Positions 1 to 10,780 of a stretch of 64,000 nt of DNA are shown here, one piece after another. The translations under genes were made by a program, and so were the position numbers. Source of the DNA: Dermacentor variabilis (Eukaryota > Arthropoda > Arachnida > Ixodida > Ixodidae); the NCBI RefSeq assembly GCF_050947875.1, contig NC_134569.1, positions 22,233,631-22,297,630 on the forward strand, written 5' to 3'. The notes beneath the pieces were generated by a model. It did not search any database. It was not told the origin of the DNA and saw only the letters and a program-made list of their open reading frames with translations. Every line of letters starts with the position of its first letter. The stretch's first letter is position 1.

Positions 1-79
1 TAAAAAAGAAAAAAAGAAAAGGAAAAAAATGCCACGATGAATTTCCATTACCAAAGTTTCTGAACCCCTAATGTAAACT

Positions 80-292
80 TTGTTTTTGTACACCCCCGTT
101 GTTTGTCATTTCCCCACTTCTTCCAATCACCTCTTACTAATCTCTATTGCGGACATGTTTACTTCGCCCCTGCCATCGCTGAACCTAAGGGCTTCAAGGA
201 GGCCAGTGATTCCTAAATTGACCGCTGGGATATCTTATCATTCTAAGAAAACATGCTCCATCGTTTCCCTAGCTTTACCACAGCAAGCACAT
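80..292 (-). pseudogene. LINE polyprotein C-terminus, decayed
   Basis: Read on the minus strand, this stretch encodes a Cys-rich tail (CACCGKARETMEHVFLE) followed, after two stops, by AVNLGITGLLEALRFSDG and GEVNMSAIEISKR. A C-x2-C...H block followed by a short amphipathic tail is the usual end of RNase H-bearing tick LINE polyproteins (recalled family knowledge). The upstream domains are absent because the GAAGAAG-rich stretch near 293-330 joins it to a mariner-like fragment. It is a dead fragment; the LINE assignment is fairly safe, the clade is not. Confidence 0.55.
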
Positions 293-299
293 GCTTCTT

Positions 300-545
300 C
301 TTCCTTCTTCTTCCTTCTTCTTCTTCCAGTCTTAGATCCTCTTTCCAGCTTTCACGTTCTTCTTTGAACAGTTCGCTTGAACGCTGCACAGTGGCTAATG
401 AAAGGCAATGTTCAACGTACATGGCATCGATACGGTGACTAATTTCTTTTTGGGAAACACCTTCAGCTGTCAAAAACCTCGCGACGCCATGCTGTTCAAC
501 TTTTGGAGCGTCTATGATGTCACGCCACCATGTTCAACCCAGTGT
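300..545 (-). pseudogene. Mariner-like transposase N-terminal HTH fragment
   Basis: The minus strand gives FLTAEGVSQKEISHRIDAMY followed by CLSLATVQRSSELFKEERES. This has the spacing of the first helix-turn-helix of Tc1/mariner (SETMAR-like) transposases, the domain that binds the terminal inverted repeat. The second HTH and the DDD catalytic core are missing, and a one-base frame change precedes the conserved block. It is fused to GAA-rich repeat and LINE-tail sequence on its left. No terminal inverted repeats were found around it, so it is a relic. Confidence 0.5.
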
Positions 546-559
546 ATGAGAGCATTAAA

Positions 560-1620
560 GAACATTTATCCTAACACCTGCGTGACACTTTTTTAAACAA
601 GAGATGCCTGTGTGCTACGCGCATGCCTCGCAGACAACGAACTGAACCATTATTGCGCGGTGTGGGTTGGCTCACTTTCATTTGACTCGCCCTGGTGCAT
701 TAGGAATCCGAAGCAGCAGCTTGATAAAGGGCAAAGAATGCCACTGGAAACAAAGCTCATTGCGCGTATACACAAAACCTCGCAACAAGATATTTAAATA
801 TACGAATAAGTCTCCAATAAATCTACGTATCTAAGAAAAAGTCACCGTATATAATGCGTCAGACAAGGCAACTAAACATGTCGCGCAATCACAGATGCAC
901 AGATCACAGAATCCTAAGGCCCTCCACCCTTCTCTCCACGCCCCCTGATGTATCGCGCGCGACGGAAGGCGCCGCGCTTCCTCCCCGCTTTTCATCCTTG
1001 CGCACACAATACTAGGCCACCATCATCGCCTCATCCATGCTGCCACCACCCTCCTGCGCTTTCACTCGCACACAGGGCATGCGGCGCGTGGTCACAATGT
1101 TATTGCATGGGACTTTATACCGACCATGAGGGCGACGGCAACGGCAGGAATGCGCCTGGAGTGTCCATTTAATGTTTATCACAATAATATAATAACAGTA
1201 TCCGGCAACTGATCCGCCCGTGGCCTATTACTTCCCGCAAAAGAAGAAGAAAAGAAGAACACGCACCGAAGTGCGCCGCGCGGTGGTCGGGGCAACAGGG
1301 GAAAAACGCATGCGTTTTGGTTGGCTCTGGCAGCCGGCAGGTAGCGAGAACAAGAAAGTTGGAAAGGCTCAGTGTGTCCTCGCGGATAAAAGTCAAAGTA
1401 AAAAAATTAATAAGAACGTAGTTACCTTTGCTGGCTTTAGTGTCTTGACATGGATGCTTTGGCGCAGGCGAAAAAAATGTTTATATTCTTTTCTGTGACA
1501 TGACAGCGCAAATAAACCACCACAACGCTTCATCTCATCAGACCTCGCTACGTGCTTTGTCAACTTGTCTGACAGTGTGTTGATTTGGCTTGTCTCGTTG
1601 TATGGTCCAATGTGCGACTC
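560..1620. other. Unassigned DNA, no gene seen
   Basis: Open frames here are short, overlap on both strands and show no recognisable motif. A GC-rich patch around 920-1160 and a purine-rich patch at 1235-1260 are the only compositional features. No RNA gene or clear repeat boundary was seen. Confidence 0.5.
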
Positions 1621-1624
1621 AATC

Positions 1625-2100
1625 AATGCGCCTTTGGTGTCAAATGTTTATATCTACACTAAACCCACAAAGTTCAGGAATTGAAAATCGAAAGCACGAC
1701 TTTGGAAACGTCAATGCACCTTTCGCATCATAGGTTTATGACAATTTTGTACCCATAAAGTTTCGTAATTGAAATCGATGCGTTCCGTAGATTCCACGAC
1801 CTCCGCGAGATGCCGCAACGAGCCCGCTCGCCATTACAACGCCCTTAAAACCTTGTGCTCAGATGGGGTGCCTTGCCTCATGGGACTCCCGGTGCATGGG
1901 CATTGCCACGAAATCCAGCCCGACTTCACAATGTTCGCGCTGAAATATCTTTTCGAGCGTGAAAACGACCCATTTTAGACAAAATCCAGAATGATTTCCG
2001 GCGCGGGGGGTTGCCTTGGTCGGCGGTGCATGACAGCGCGAAAAAATTTCGGGAGGGGCTGAAGCCCCCCCCCCCCCCCTGGCTAAGCCTCTGGTGGACC
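1625..2100. repeat. Possible dispersed repeat with C-tract
   Basis: This block resembles, from memory only, a sequence recurring in tick genomes. It ends in a small inverted repeat (GGGGCT GA AGCCCC) running into an uninterrupted C tract at 2065-2079. A 69-codon frame at 1769-1978 has no recognisable domain. No terminal repeats or target-site duplication were found, so the class is unknown. Confidence 0.3.
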
Positions 2101-2102
2101 AT

Positions 2103-2560
2103 CATATAATCTCTTCAATGCGTTGGACATAGATTGTCTTTGTGTTTCAAGTTGAGGACAGTGGCATAAGTGGTAAATGTTCTCTTCGCAGACGCAGACA
2201 ACAAATCAAGGATTCTTGGCCATTCCAATTAGTGCTGAATGAGCTTTCATGAAGGCAACGCCCAGACAGAGCCAACAGAGAAGAAACATTTGGCGTTAAT
2301 GCAGTCCCGCCGGAGATCCGAGCTGCGGCGAAGGTCTGTGCGGTCTGGCGGGCCTTGTATTCCACTCAGCTAACGACAGTGTGTATGCCCGAAGATGAAG
2401 CTTTCTCGCAGTGTCTTTTCTTGAGAGGGGAATTGATATGCAGCGGTCTTCTTGGTTTGACGTTCGAATCGCCTTATCTACGTCCTCATTTCCAATGATA
2501 CCGCAATGGCCTGGTATCCATTGAAATAAGACACCATGGTCTTTTAAATGCGAAGTATTT
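2103..2560 (-). pseudogene. LINE RNase H C-half and polyprotein tail, decayed
   Basis: The minus strand reads FQWIPGHCGIIGNEDVDKA, the last RNase H motif (W-[IL]-P-x-H-x-G-x-x-GNE-x-x-D) of I-clade LINEs, then SIPLSRKDTARKLHL and, after a stop, LCWLCLGVAFMKAHSALIGM and a degraded HLCHCPQLETQRQS zinc tail. The same order of blocks occurs in the better preserved LINE G at 58.7-59.2 kb, so it belongs to that family or a close relative. It contains at least two stop codons and starts abruptly beside the 147-bp tandem array, whose other side holds the earlier part of an RNase H domain. Confidence 0.75.
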
Positions 2561-2597
2561 CTTGGCGAACATTTGCCACTTTAACAGTATCTATCTA

Positions 2598-3090
2598 GCC
2601 GCCTACGTCATGGTGCCGTCATGGTCGTTTCGATAACTTGCTGTGTACCAAAATTGGCATAGTATGACAAGAGTGTATGAACAACATAAATGATTGGTCA
2701 TAAGATGAATATCATGACATCTGTGTCATGTAGGTCACGAAACAGACGCCTACGTCTTGGTGCTTTCATTGTCGTTTCGTTAACCTTGTAGGTACCAAAT
2801 TTGGCATAGTATGGCAAGATTATAGGACGAGCTTAACTGATAGGCCATGCCATGAATATGATGACATTTGTATCATGCAGGTCATGAAATGGCCGCCTAC
2901 GTCTTGGTGTTCTCATGCTCGTTTTGTTAACTTGGTATGTACCAAAATTGGGATAGTATGACAACAGTGTATGACAAACATAAATGATAGGGCGTAACAT
3001 GAATATCATCACATGCGTGTTATATAGGTCATGAAACAGCCGCCTACGTCTTCGCGATCTCGCGGTCGTTTAGTTAACTTTGCAGGCTCC
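2598..3090. repeat. 147-bp tandem array, about 3.3 copies
   Basis: The motif GCCGCCTACGTC (one variant GACGCCTACGTC) recurs at 2598, 2745, 2892 and 3039, a constant spacing of 147 bp. Each unit also carries TACCAAAATTGG-like, CATAGTATG and CATGAATAT blocks in the same order. The fourth unit is partial. Units differ by point changes only, so the period has been preserved exactly. The array separates two parts of a LINE RNase H relic. No transcription signal was seen; it behaves as a short satellite-like block. Confidence 0.9.
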
Positions 3091-3187
3091 CCGCACACTT
3101 GGTCGCATAACATCGATTCTCACAGGATGCGAGATCTGCCCGCCTTTTTTTTCTCAAGTGATGGATAAGTTCCATGTTCTCACGCGT

Positions 3188-3310
3188 TCATTGATCGAGA
3201 GTTTCATGTCGGAGGAATGCATAGCAGAAAACTGCCCATTTTCCAGGCCTCTGTGTCTTAATCCCATTAAGCGCACCGTGAAGAGCCACGAACTCTTCAG
3301 CTTTAGACGT
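3188..3310 (-). pseudogene. LINE RNase H N-half fragment
   Basis: The minus strand encodes KAEEFVALHGALNGIKTQ and then RPGKWAVFCYAFLRHETLDQ. The E of AEEFVAL matches the second RNase H catalytic acid and WAVFC matches the strand before the third. The expected third Asp after FC is replaced (FCYAF), so it would be inactive even if expressed. The fragment ends at a stop beside unrelated sequence, and the rest of a comparable domain resumes at 2560 beyond the tandem array. Confidence 0.55.
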
Positions 3311-5479
3311 AGTGATATGAAAAGCCTTGAGCCGTTGGGTTATTCTCCTTGTTCGCATAACTACAGCGTCACCGGAACAGGTTGACGTAGAAGAAAAAAA
3401 CGGACTGGGAATGAAAGAGGGGAAGAGCACCGGGAAGTTTCGAGTCTTGCCAAAAGCCATATTCTTACTGTTGTCTCTAAAAAAAAATCTTGGGACATTT
3501 TGTGTATGCCATGTTATTTCTTTCCAGTTCTCATTTGTACTTTTAACAAAACGCAGATTGCTAGAACTCTGTTTCTTTAACCAGGTTATATGAGCATTTA
3601 CTGCCTTTTTAGAAAACCAGGCACGCTGGATTGGCCGCATATATGTTTATGCGCGTAAATTCTTTTCTCTTACCCGTTTTTATCTCCGACCCACGAAAGA
3701 CCCCAACGTCAGTAACCGGTTCTTCCCTGTTTCTGTCATAACTCCAAACTTCCCTTTGTTCCTCCCCCTTTCACTTAGGGTCTGTCTATTCTTTTTATTT
3801 ATCTCTTTTTTTTTCGACTTTCACATTATCTACTCCACACCAAGTACCGGTTTATTCTCCTCCTTTCCCATTGAGCGCGGTAGAGAGTGAGCTACGCGTA
3901 CACAAAAACGCTATTAAGGAAAGCCCTGGCTGTTCCGGCGACGGCAAGTCACCTCGTCGAAACTTTGGCTTCAGTGAAATTCCTTGTTAAGCTACTGCTC
4001 ATCCCTTCAAGCCTTCATCTTCCCGTGAACCTTGTTTTTTTATGCTTCTTGATGCATCCAGTGCGCTTCAATTTTTATAAATCAAATGCAGCTATGTTTT
4101 CTCGGCTATTGATCCTAATTGGCCATTATTTTATTGATTACGTGGGTGTCAAGAAACACTGACCTCTGTTTAAATGATTCATGTTGTCGATGGGTGCCTC
4201 GAGGGCACGAATAGGATTGCATGCACCGCGGGGCTTCTAATCGCCGTCGGTTGCTCCACGCAGAGGAACACCTACAGAGCCATCTGTTCATTCCTAGGTC
4301 TGCTACGTCGAGTGGCAACTGTCATCAGGCAGGTCTTCTTTGGCAGCAAACTGTCATGGCTATTTGCATCATTAGGGAGGCTGTTGGGAAGGCTTTCTCG
4401 CTACTGTGGTCATTGATGTGGCCAACTGTTACGGATTCCCAGATGGCTCCATCACTGAGGCAAATGAGGTGGTGCCTCCCTAAAACAAGAGAAAAAAATG
4501 TTTGAAATATCATCACATAGAGAATATGTAGTTCCGCGTAGGACCCACTTCATCTTCAATTCCCGTGGTAAATATAATCTGGTCGTGTCCTGAATTGAGA
4601 ATAGGCCATTTTCTCAGGCATTCTTGTTCGCACCAGAACCTGTAAACTATACCACTTTAATTCAAGATTTATGTGTGCGTAATCCATGAAATGTATTGTA
4701 AAAATTGTGCTCTATACAATTAATTTTATTTCCTTTTCTCGCACGCAATCAAAGCATGTTATGCGTGTACATAGAGTGCACGCAAAGTATTAATGTTCCA
4801 AAATTTAATTTTGCCTCCCCCTAATCATATAACCGAAATGAGTAGAGAGGCGCTTTTAGAAATTACAGATGTTGATCGCAAGACCTCCATGCAAATCTTC
4901 CTTTTTCGCACTCCTGTGTCCTAAGTGACGCTTCGAACTTAGCGGCGTATTACTTGGCTTTCGAAAAAAAAATATTTTTTTTCAAGCTGGTAAGCATGAG
5001 GTCCATCTCTCCTCATCTGCGTTGCTAGCTTTTTCGTACTGCATTTCCAGGCTTTCATATCTGCGGTAATGATACTGAATATGCGGATAGGATCTCACCC
5101 GGCCAGTGCAGTTCCGCCAGGGGCGCTTTTGACGCTTTTGCGAGAAATCTAATACCCGCGAGGAACTGGACGCGTGAGCCGTTACCCTTCTCGGGCACCT
5201 GATGATCGCGTAGCACTTTTGCCATCTCGCGGATATGCTCTTTCTTTACGCACCGATGCGATTTATTTAGCATGCATATACTTTGTGCCTTGGCCTCTAT
5301 CGTTCGAACCATACAGCGCAGAGAACGCGAACAAGCTTGGGAAAATCAGTTCGCCTTGCACTGCCAGCCATCTCGAGTTTATTGTTTCGAGAGTCGGAAT
5401 TGCTGGCTCACTTCTTATTAAGTCGCCGAAGTACGTATTTCTATCAGTTCACTGAGCATCAGGTTTTGTTCATTTCATG
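3311..5479. other. Unassigned AT-rich DNA
   Basis: Short frames on both strands show no domain. The stretch 4174-4505 has several overlapping frames of 60-95 codons, with no frame clearly preferred and no motif recognised. Nothing supports a gene, RNA or complete mobile element here. Confidence 0.5.
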
Positions 5480-5508
5480 TTTATTTATTTATTTATTTAT
5501 TTATTTAC

Positions 5509-5583
<75 letters not shown>

Positions 5584-5585
5584 TT
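5480..5585. repeat. (TTTA)n microsatellite, tail of LINE A
   Basis: A nearly pure TTTA repeat with one interruption (TTTACTTA). Read on the minus strand it is (AAAT)n directly after CAGTATCGAATAAATAA, the layout of a LINE 3' end, and it lies downstream of the LINE A polyprotein remnants on that strand. Confidence 0.8.
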
Positions 5586-5655
5586 CGATACTGTAAACCT
5601 TGTACAGGTCAAAGCAGGGTGGCTAAAAGGATAAACAAAGCAAATATAAAATTAG

Positions 5656-5738
5656 TATAAAGGAGATTTATTGGGGTTCGTAGTGACCGCCGGTCCTGAG
5701 ATGCACCGAGCAGTTCCCGAGCTCGAGCCTCTGCTGCA
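5656..5738 (-). repeat. LTR, 3' fragment
   Basis: This is about 80 bp of direct repeat with 6884-6966, with a few substitutions. Only the distal part of the LTR, containing AATAAA, is present, because the gag frame joins it at the sequence CAGCAGAGGCTCGAG. The U3-like first part is absent, which fits an internal deletion that removed pol and the start of the 3' LTR together. Confidence 0.65.
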
Positions 5739-6827
5739 TTGTAGCAACTGTAGCATAAGTGACTGGCGTAGTCACGACATCCTGCTGGTGAACAGCCGGC
5801 AGCGCTTCTGCGACCTCTTTATGGATGACGTTACGGAGATAATAATAATATTTGGGGTTTTACGTGCCAAAACCACTTTCTGATTATGAGGCACGCCGTA
5901 GTGGAGGACTCCGGAAATTTTGACCACCTGGGGTTCTTTAACGTGCACCTAAATCTAAGCACACGGGTGTTTTCGCATTTCGCCCCCATCGAAATGCGGC
6001 CGCCGTGGCCGGGATTCGATCCCGCGACCTCGTGCTCAGCAGCCTAACACCATAGCCACTGAGCAACCACGGCGGGTGACGTTACGGAGATGAGACGGTA
6101 AAGTGCTAGCAGACTCCTGAGTGACGGACACCAGGTTTAGCTGTTGTGCGACTTCTTCGCGGACGAAGTCCTTGATTTGGGTTATCAGGGAGGCTTGTTC
6201 TGGGCCGGTGGTCAGGCTGCGGAGTGACGCCGAATTTGGTGCGGGATGTCGCCTTGTCAGAGCTCGCTGCTTACGTAATTCATCATAGCTCTGGCACAAG
6301 CTGATGACGTCGCCAACAGTGCGCGGGTCCTTGACCAGAAGCATCTGGAACGCGTCATCATCGATTCCCTTCATGACGTGCTTGATCTTTTCCGCTTCCG
6401 TCGTGGCAGCGTTCACGCGCCTGCACAAATCTAGCACGTCTCCTATATAGCTGGTGAATGTCTCACCCGTGTCCTGTGCGCGCATACGCAAACGCTGCTC
6501 GGCTCGTAGTTTCCTGACGGCGGGTCGGTCAAATACTTCCGTAATCGACGTCTTGAACGCCGACCACGTTCGGATATCCTTCTCATGATTTCTGAACCAG
6601 AGACTGGCCACGCCCGCGAGGTAGAATGATACGTAAGCCAGTTTGTCCGAGTCATTCCATTTGTTGTGAACGCTCACCCGTTCGTAGGACGACAGCCACT
6701 TTTCAACGTCGTTGTCGTCGGTTCCGCTGAAGGTAGGAGGCTCCCGCTGGCGAACGGTGCCAGCGCAAGGGGCGTGTGGCGATCGAAGAGTCTGCTGGTC
6801 GGCGTCCGGCATGGCGGAGGGTAGCAT
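5739..6827 (-). pseudogene. Retrotransposon gag (capsid-like), split by a SINE
   Basis: The frame starts MLPSAMPDADQQ at 6827; the second Met is an equally good start. It contains a Retrotrans_gag-type block: PTFSGTDDNDVEKWLSSYE, the helix LAYVSFYLAGVASLWF, then YIGDVLDLCRRVNAATTE and an MKGIDDDAFQMLL motif, all typical of Ty3/Gypsy capsids that package element RNA. Residues after LPSHLRNV are displaced by the SINE at 5841-6076; the same frame resumes beyond it (HKEVAEALPAVHQQ) and reaches TYATVATM before hitting LTR sequence. No CCHC zinc knuckle remains. The capsid half is intact, but the gene is truncated and interrupted. Confidence 0.75.
5841..6076 (-). mobile_element. tRNA-derived SINE, family S1, with 15-bp TSD
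   Basis: Flanked by an exact 15-bp duplication TGACGTTACGGAGAT (5826-5840 and 6077-6091). On the minus strand it begins CGCCGTGGTTGCTCAGTGG (A box), carries GCGGGATCGAATCCCGG (B box), a body ending in GGCACGTAAAACCCC, and an ATT-rich tail. It resembles the Ruka-type tick SINEs by recollection. It inserted into the gag frame and is the youngest layer here. It encodes nothing; movement would depend on LINE enzymes. Confidence 0.9.
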
Positions 6828-6883
6828 CCGAGAACGGAGGTCCAGGATGGTAGAATGGAACGTTACCCCGCACCTCCACCACT

Positions 6884-7022
6884 TATAAAGGAGATTTATT
6901 GGGGTTCGTAGCGACCGCCGGTCCTAGGATGCACCGAGCAGTTCCGGAGCTCGAGCCTCTGCTGCGCGCTTGATGCTGCCGATGCTGCTGACTCTGTGCG
7001 CACGTTCGTCATCTTCCTTACA
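6884..7022 (-). repeat. LTR, presumed 5' copy
   Basis: On the minus strand it starts TGTAAGGAAGATG and ends AATAAATCTCCTTTATA; the last 80 bp recur at 5656-5738. It carries an AATAAA polyadenylation signal 10 bp from its end. After a two-base AG gap come the bases TGGTGGAGGTGCGGGG, beginning with TGG as tRNA-primed elements do; the tRNA could not be named. The end lacks the usual CA dinucleotide, so the exact border may be a few bases off. Confidence 0.6.
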
Positions 7023-7101
7023 ATAGCTAAGTTTAAAATTATCAGAGTGTTACGAAAGTCAATAAAGCATCATTCCAATCGGTTACAGCAGGAGGAAAAA
7101 A

Positions 7102-7533
7102 TTAAAACTTTAATAGATGTGCTCGTGCAAAATATGGCGTCAGTAAATTAATATGACGGTGGCGAGTATAACTTGATGTTGAAGACGATAGATAGGGTGA
7201 TGTGTTAATTGCTAGGTCTCGATTCCAAAGCAAGGAAAGAAATTGCAGACGTAAAGTTCTCCCTCTTTGTTCGATACATCGAATGTTATTACCCTGCATA
7301 ATTTCAGAGGTGGAGTCATGCGGAGAATATGTTGAGTAAATGAACCTTGCAGCTTTCCTCTGTACCTTTTCGAGACGGGTAATATTGCGTTTAGTAAACG
7401 GGTCCCAAGCATTGCATGCATATGCAAGTTTCGGTCTAATTATTGTATTGTGCGTAAGTGTAATTTTACACTGGAGGGGTGAATGTTTAAGCTTATTCTT
7501 TAACAAATATAGTTTACGTAACGCAGGAGAGCA
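7102..7533 (-). pseudogene. LINE A reverse transcriptase, C-terminal part
   Basis: Minus-strand frame with ALRKLYLLKNKLKHSPLQ, then IIRPKLAYACNAWDPFTKRN, then LEKVQRKAARFIYSTYSP, and a short tail ending HLLKF and a stop. The order YACxxWDP...LExVQRKAARFI is the thumb/connection region after the catalytic palm in CR1/Jockey-type reverse transcriptases. Its N-terminal side is cut by the ATT tail of LINE B; the earlier palm region is at 11517-12039. The 60-odd residues between the two pieces of the parental protein appear complete, so only the insertion separates them. Confidence 0.8.

Positions 7534-7618
<85 letters not shown>
7534..7618. repeat. (AAT)n microsatellite, LINE B tail
   Basis: A pure AAT repeat of about 28 units. 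On the minus strand it directly follows TTCATGAAATAAAGAATATT, so it is best read as the 3' terminal repeat of LINE B and not as an independent microsatellite. Confidence 0.85.
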
Positions 7619-7925
7619 TTCTTTATTTCATGAAAATAATACAAATTCAAAGACCGGTCAGCCCAAGCCATGAAGGCTTGTCGGGCTGTACCCGGCAATC
7701 AGCGACAAGTACTAAAAAGAAAGCAAGGTTAGCAAACTATAAAGTGGAGCAAGCTACCAAACAAACGCAAACAACAACACAAGAAGAAGCTACAATACCA
7801 AAGCAAAGTACCAAAAACAAACGCGAGCTACGAGAAGAAGCAAGTTACAAAAGATATAAAGTGAAACAAACAAGGATACACACCAATCTAGACAAACGAA
7901 ACTAACCGAAACTATGGCACGGGCT

Positions 7926-10780
7926 CTAATGACAACTAAACAGAAGAATAATTGGTTTTGAGGTACAGTTTGAGTGCCCGTTTTGATGAGATCGAGCAGA
8001 GCTTAGTGGACAAAGAATTAAAACCTTATGAACATAATAATTTCTGGTAAAACGACCAAAACGGATATAACACCACGGTAAAATGAACGTATTAAGGCGT
8101 CTCAGTGGTCTGACAGAAACCAAAGGAAAGAGAAAATCCCTGTTCCAAAAAAGTTTTATCACCACAGTTTGAAAAAATAATGCGTCAAATGAGGGCAACT
8201 ACAAAAAGGAAAATAGATTATTATTAGGCGGAATGGGGTCTCATCGTATGCAACATTTCGAAGAACAGATTGCAGGATAGAATTCAATTTTGCACCTCAT
8301 GTAAATGAACCGTGATAAAATACGATAATTCCATATCTAAGATAGCTGTACACAAATGCGTGAACAATGACTTTCTGGACAGAAAACGGGAACAGGTATC
8401 TAGAGTTATACAGAAGACAAGATATTGTACCAAGCTTTTGGCTAATACCTGTAAAATGAGTGTTCCATGTCATATCAGAACCAAACATGATGCCTAAATA
8501 TTTTACATTAGTTGAGAACTGTAATGGTATGCATTTGCAGTTTATACGTTTAGAGTCGCGAACAAAAAAAATGTCTCAAGACGATCAATTCTTTTACGGG
8601 GATTATGAAAGCAAACTAGTTTAGTCTTTTGTCTATTGATTCGAATTCCGTTATTTGTACACCAGTTCATTACAGACATGGCATCTGCTTGAAGGTTATA
8701 AACGCTTCAGTTGAGAGAAACACAGTGTCGTCGGCGTATTGGAATATGCGGCATTTTGATACAAAATGAGGCAAATCATTGATGTACAGGTTAAATAAAA
8801 GTGGAGATAAAACAGACCCCTGGGGAACGCCCGATTTTAATATTCTTTTTGTACAGGAATAGTCACCTATGCGCACCACCTGAGAGCGATTACTAAAATA
8901 ACTGGACAATAACTTTATAAATGGACCCCTGAAACCAATTCTTTCTAGCCTATAAAGAAGTATAGTGCGAATAAAGGTATCAAAAGCCTTACTTGCATCT
9001 AAAAAAAAGCGCACATACGAATTCGTTATTGTCAAAAGCTGAATAGATAGTGTTCGTAAATTCTTATAGTAGGGAAATAGTGCTTCTTCCTTGAATAAAG
9101 CCAAACTGTGCTTGTGATAGAACATTATTTTTATTTAGGAAATCGGTCATCGTTACGAGCAGGTGTTTTTCAATTATTTGACTAATTGCAGGCAGAATGG
9201 AAATCGGTCTGTGGTTCTCTACTTTGCTATGAGAACCACTCTTACCGAGCGGCTTAACCACAGCCACTTTTAAATAATCGGGAATAACGCAATGATGCAC
9301 ATACCGATTAATAATGAAGAGAAGGACAGATTCAAGCGCAGAAAAATTACGTTAAATATCACGTATGGCGATACCGTCTATTCCAGGTGGTTTCTTAGGT
9401 CGAAAGCCAAATAAGATGCTGTGCAAGTCTCCTGCAGTAACCGATTGCAAGAATGCCGATCGCACAGTATTTGGAACAGTGCTAGACGCATCTGGAGCAA
9501 AAGGCTGAAGATGTGAAGACGCTTTAGAAAAAAAGTAATTGATTTCTTGAACGACTGACGTAAGGTTGCTGAAATGTTTTGCGAATACATCTTCAAAAGT
9601 TTGATTGGTGTTTCGTCCAAATACTTCATTAATAGCTGACCATGTATTTTTGGGAGAGTGCTTGCTTTCATAAAAGGTCTTAGTAAAATACTAATGCCTT
9701 GCCGACGGAATCATGGCGTTTATCCTGTTGCGGAGCGATCTGTACAGATTTCTTAGGTGTGTATTGTTTAAGGAACGCTTACAACGTGCCCAAAAGGCAT
9801 TCTTTTCTTTAATAGCAGCAAATATATCGCAAGTTAGCCATGGATGTTTGGGGATGCGTTTTTTCACGTTGATTGTTTTCTGGGCGGTAATTTTTAAAGA
9901 ACTAATTGCATCAAAAAATCACGTATAAGCTGCGGAAGCCGTGACATTACATAAAAATTTGGTCCAATCACCATTGGCCACAATATTGTCATATTTAGCG
10001 ATCTCAAGGATATCTAGGCGATGAAGGTTAGGGCGGGATATAAAGGGAACTTGAAATGCAAGATGACAGCCTGCAATATAATCATCGGCCAGTTTACGTT
10101 CGATTATCGCCGACACGGTGCTAGCCAATGGGGCTCTTACATTCACATCGTCTAGGCAAGATGACACCATTTTGCTTCCATTATATTCATCTCGCGTGTA
10201 GACATTAATGGTTGGACTGACTCCCAGTTTTGATATAGTGTTAAGGTACTCGCAAACCACTGGTCTTGATGGCGATAGGGTGCCAATATTAATGTCCCTA
10301 ATGAGACAAAGTAGCTTATTTGGTAATAATGAGGGAAGAAGATCGTTTAATTCTGTTAAAAATGAATTTCCATTCTCTGAGGGAGGCCTGTAAATAAAAA
10401 TTAGGCTGACATCAGCATCAGGCACTGAAATTTTTAGTGCAACACACTCGGCAGAGGTGTATTTTGTGGCGAAAGATAAATCTTTTAACCTTTCATGCAC
10501 AAACACCATGACGCCACCTCCTCTCCCTATCTGTCTTGTGAAAGAATAGCTGGAATATTGCTCAAGCAAAAACAGGGTTACCAAATTGGCATGGATGTTG
10601 ATTTCCGTTAGGACGATGACATGTAATATGTGGTCAGTGTTATGGAAAAGAGCAAGAAACTCGTTTCAGTGGCGAAGAATGCTATGAATGTTCATGTGCA
10701 CAGCCGAGAACGCTCTGTCCCCTTGAAGCGACAAGCTGCAGAAGGCAGCTAAACCGTTACATTCGTGAAAGACAGTGTTC
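7926..10780 (-). pseudogene. LINE B ORF2: endonuclease and reverse transcriptase
   Basis: On the minus strand, an APE-type endonuclease is at 10700-9919 (LTEINIHAN; RGGGVMVFVHERLKD; IFIYRPPSENG; LCLIRDINIGTLS where GDFN is expected, so the catalytic motif is damaged). A linker follows at 9671-9378, reverse transcriptase fingers at 9300-9064 (VAVVKPLGKSGS, NHRPISILPAISQIIEK, AQFGFIQGRST), the palm at 9060-8670 (FLDASKAFDTF, SGVPQGSVLSPLLFNLYIND, FQYADDTVFL), and C-terminal pieces at 8488-8297 and 8198-7926. Several frameshifts and stops separate the blocks. It would nick DNA and copy element RNA onto the cut end; this copy cannot make a whole enzyme. ORF2 begins within a few bases of the ORF1 stop. 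Confidence 0.8.

Larger units (their letters stand above)
5656..7022 (-). mobile_element. Internally deleted Ty3/Gypsy-type LTR element
   Basis: On the minus strand the order is a presumed 5' LTR (7022-6884), a short leader with a possible primer-binding site, a gag frame, then a piece of LTR (5738-5656). The two LTR segments share about 80 bp, including an AATAAA signal and the end CTCCTTTATA. Protease, reverse transcriptase, RNase H and integrase are all missing: the gag reading frame runs straight into LTR sequence at a CAGCAGAGGCTCGAG stretch. It is therefore a small non-autonomous derivative. A SINE sits inside the gag (5841-6076). Flanking bases (ATTAG versus ATAGC) do not give a convincing target-site duplication. 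Confidence 0.65.

Noticed and set aside
7340..7633. A plus-strand protein with a long isoleucine run.
   Set aside because: The run is the translated (AAT)n tail of LINE B; the real coding strand is minus.
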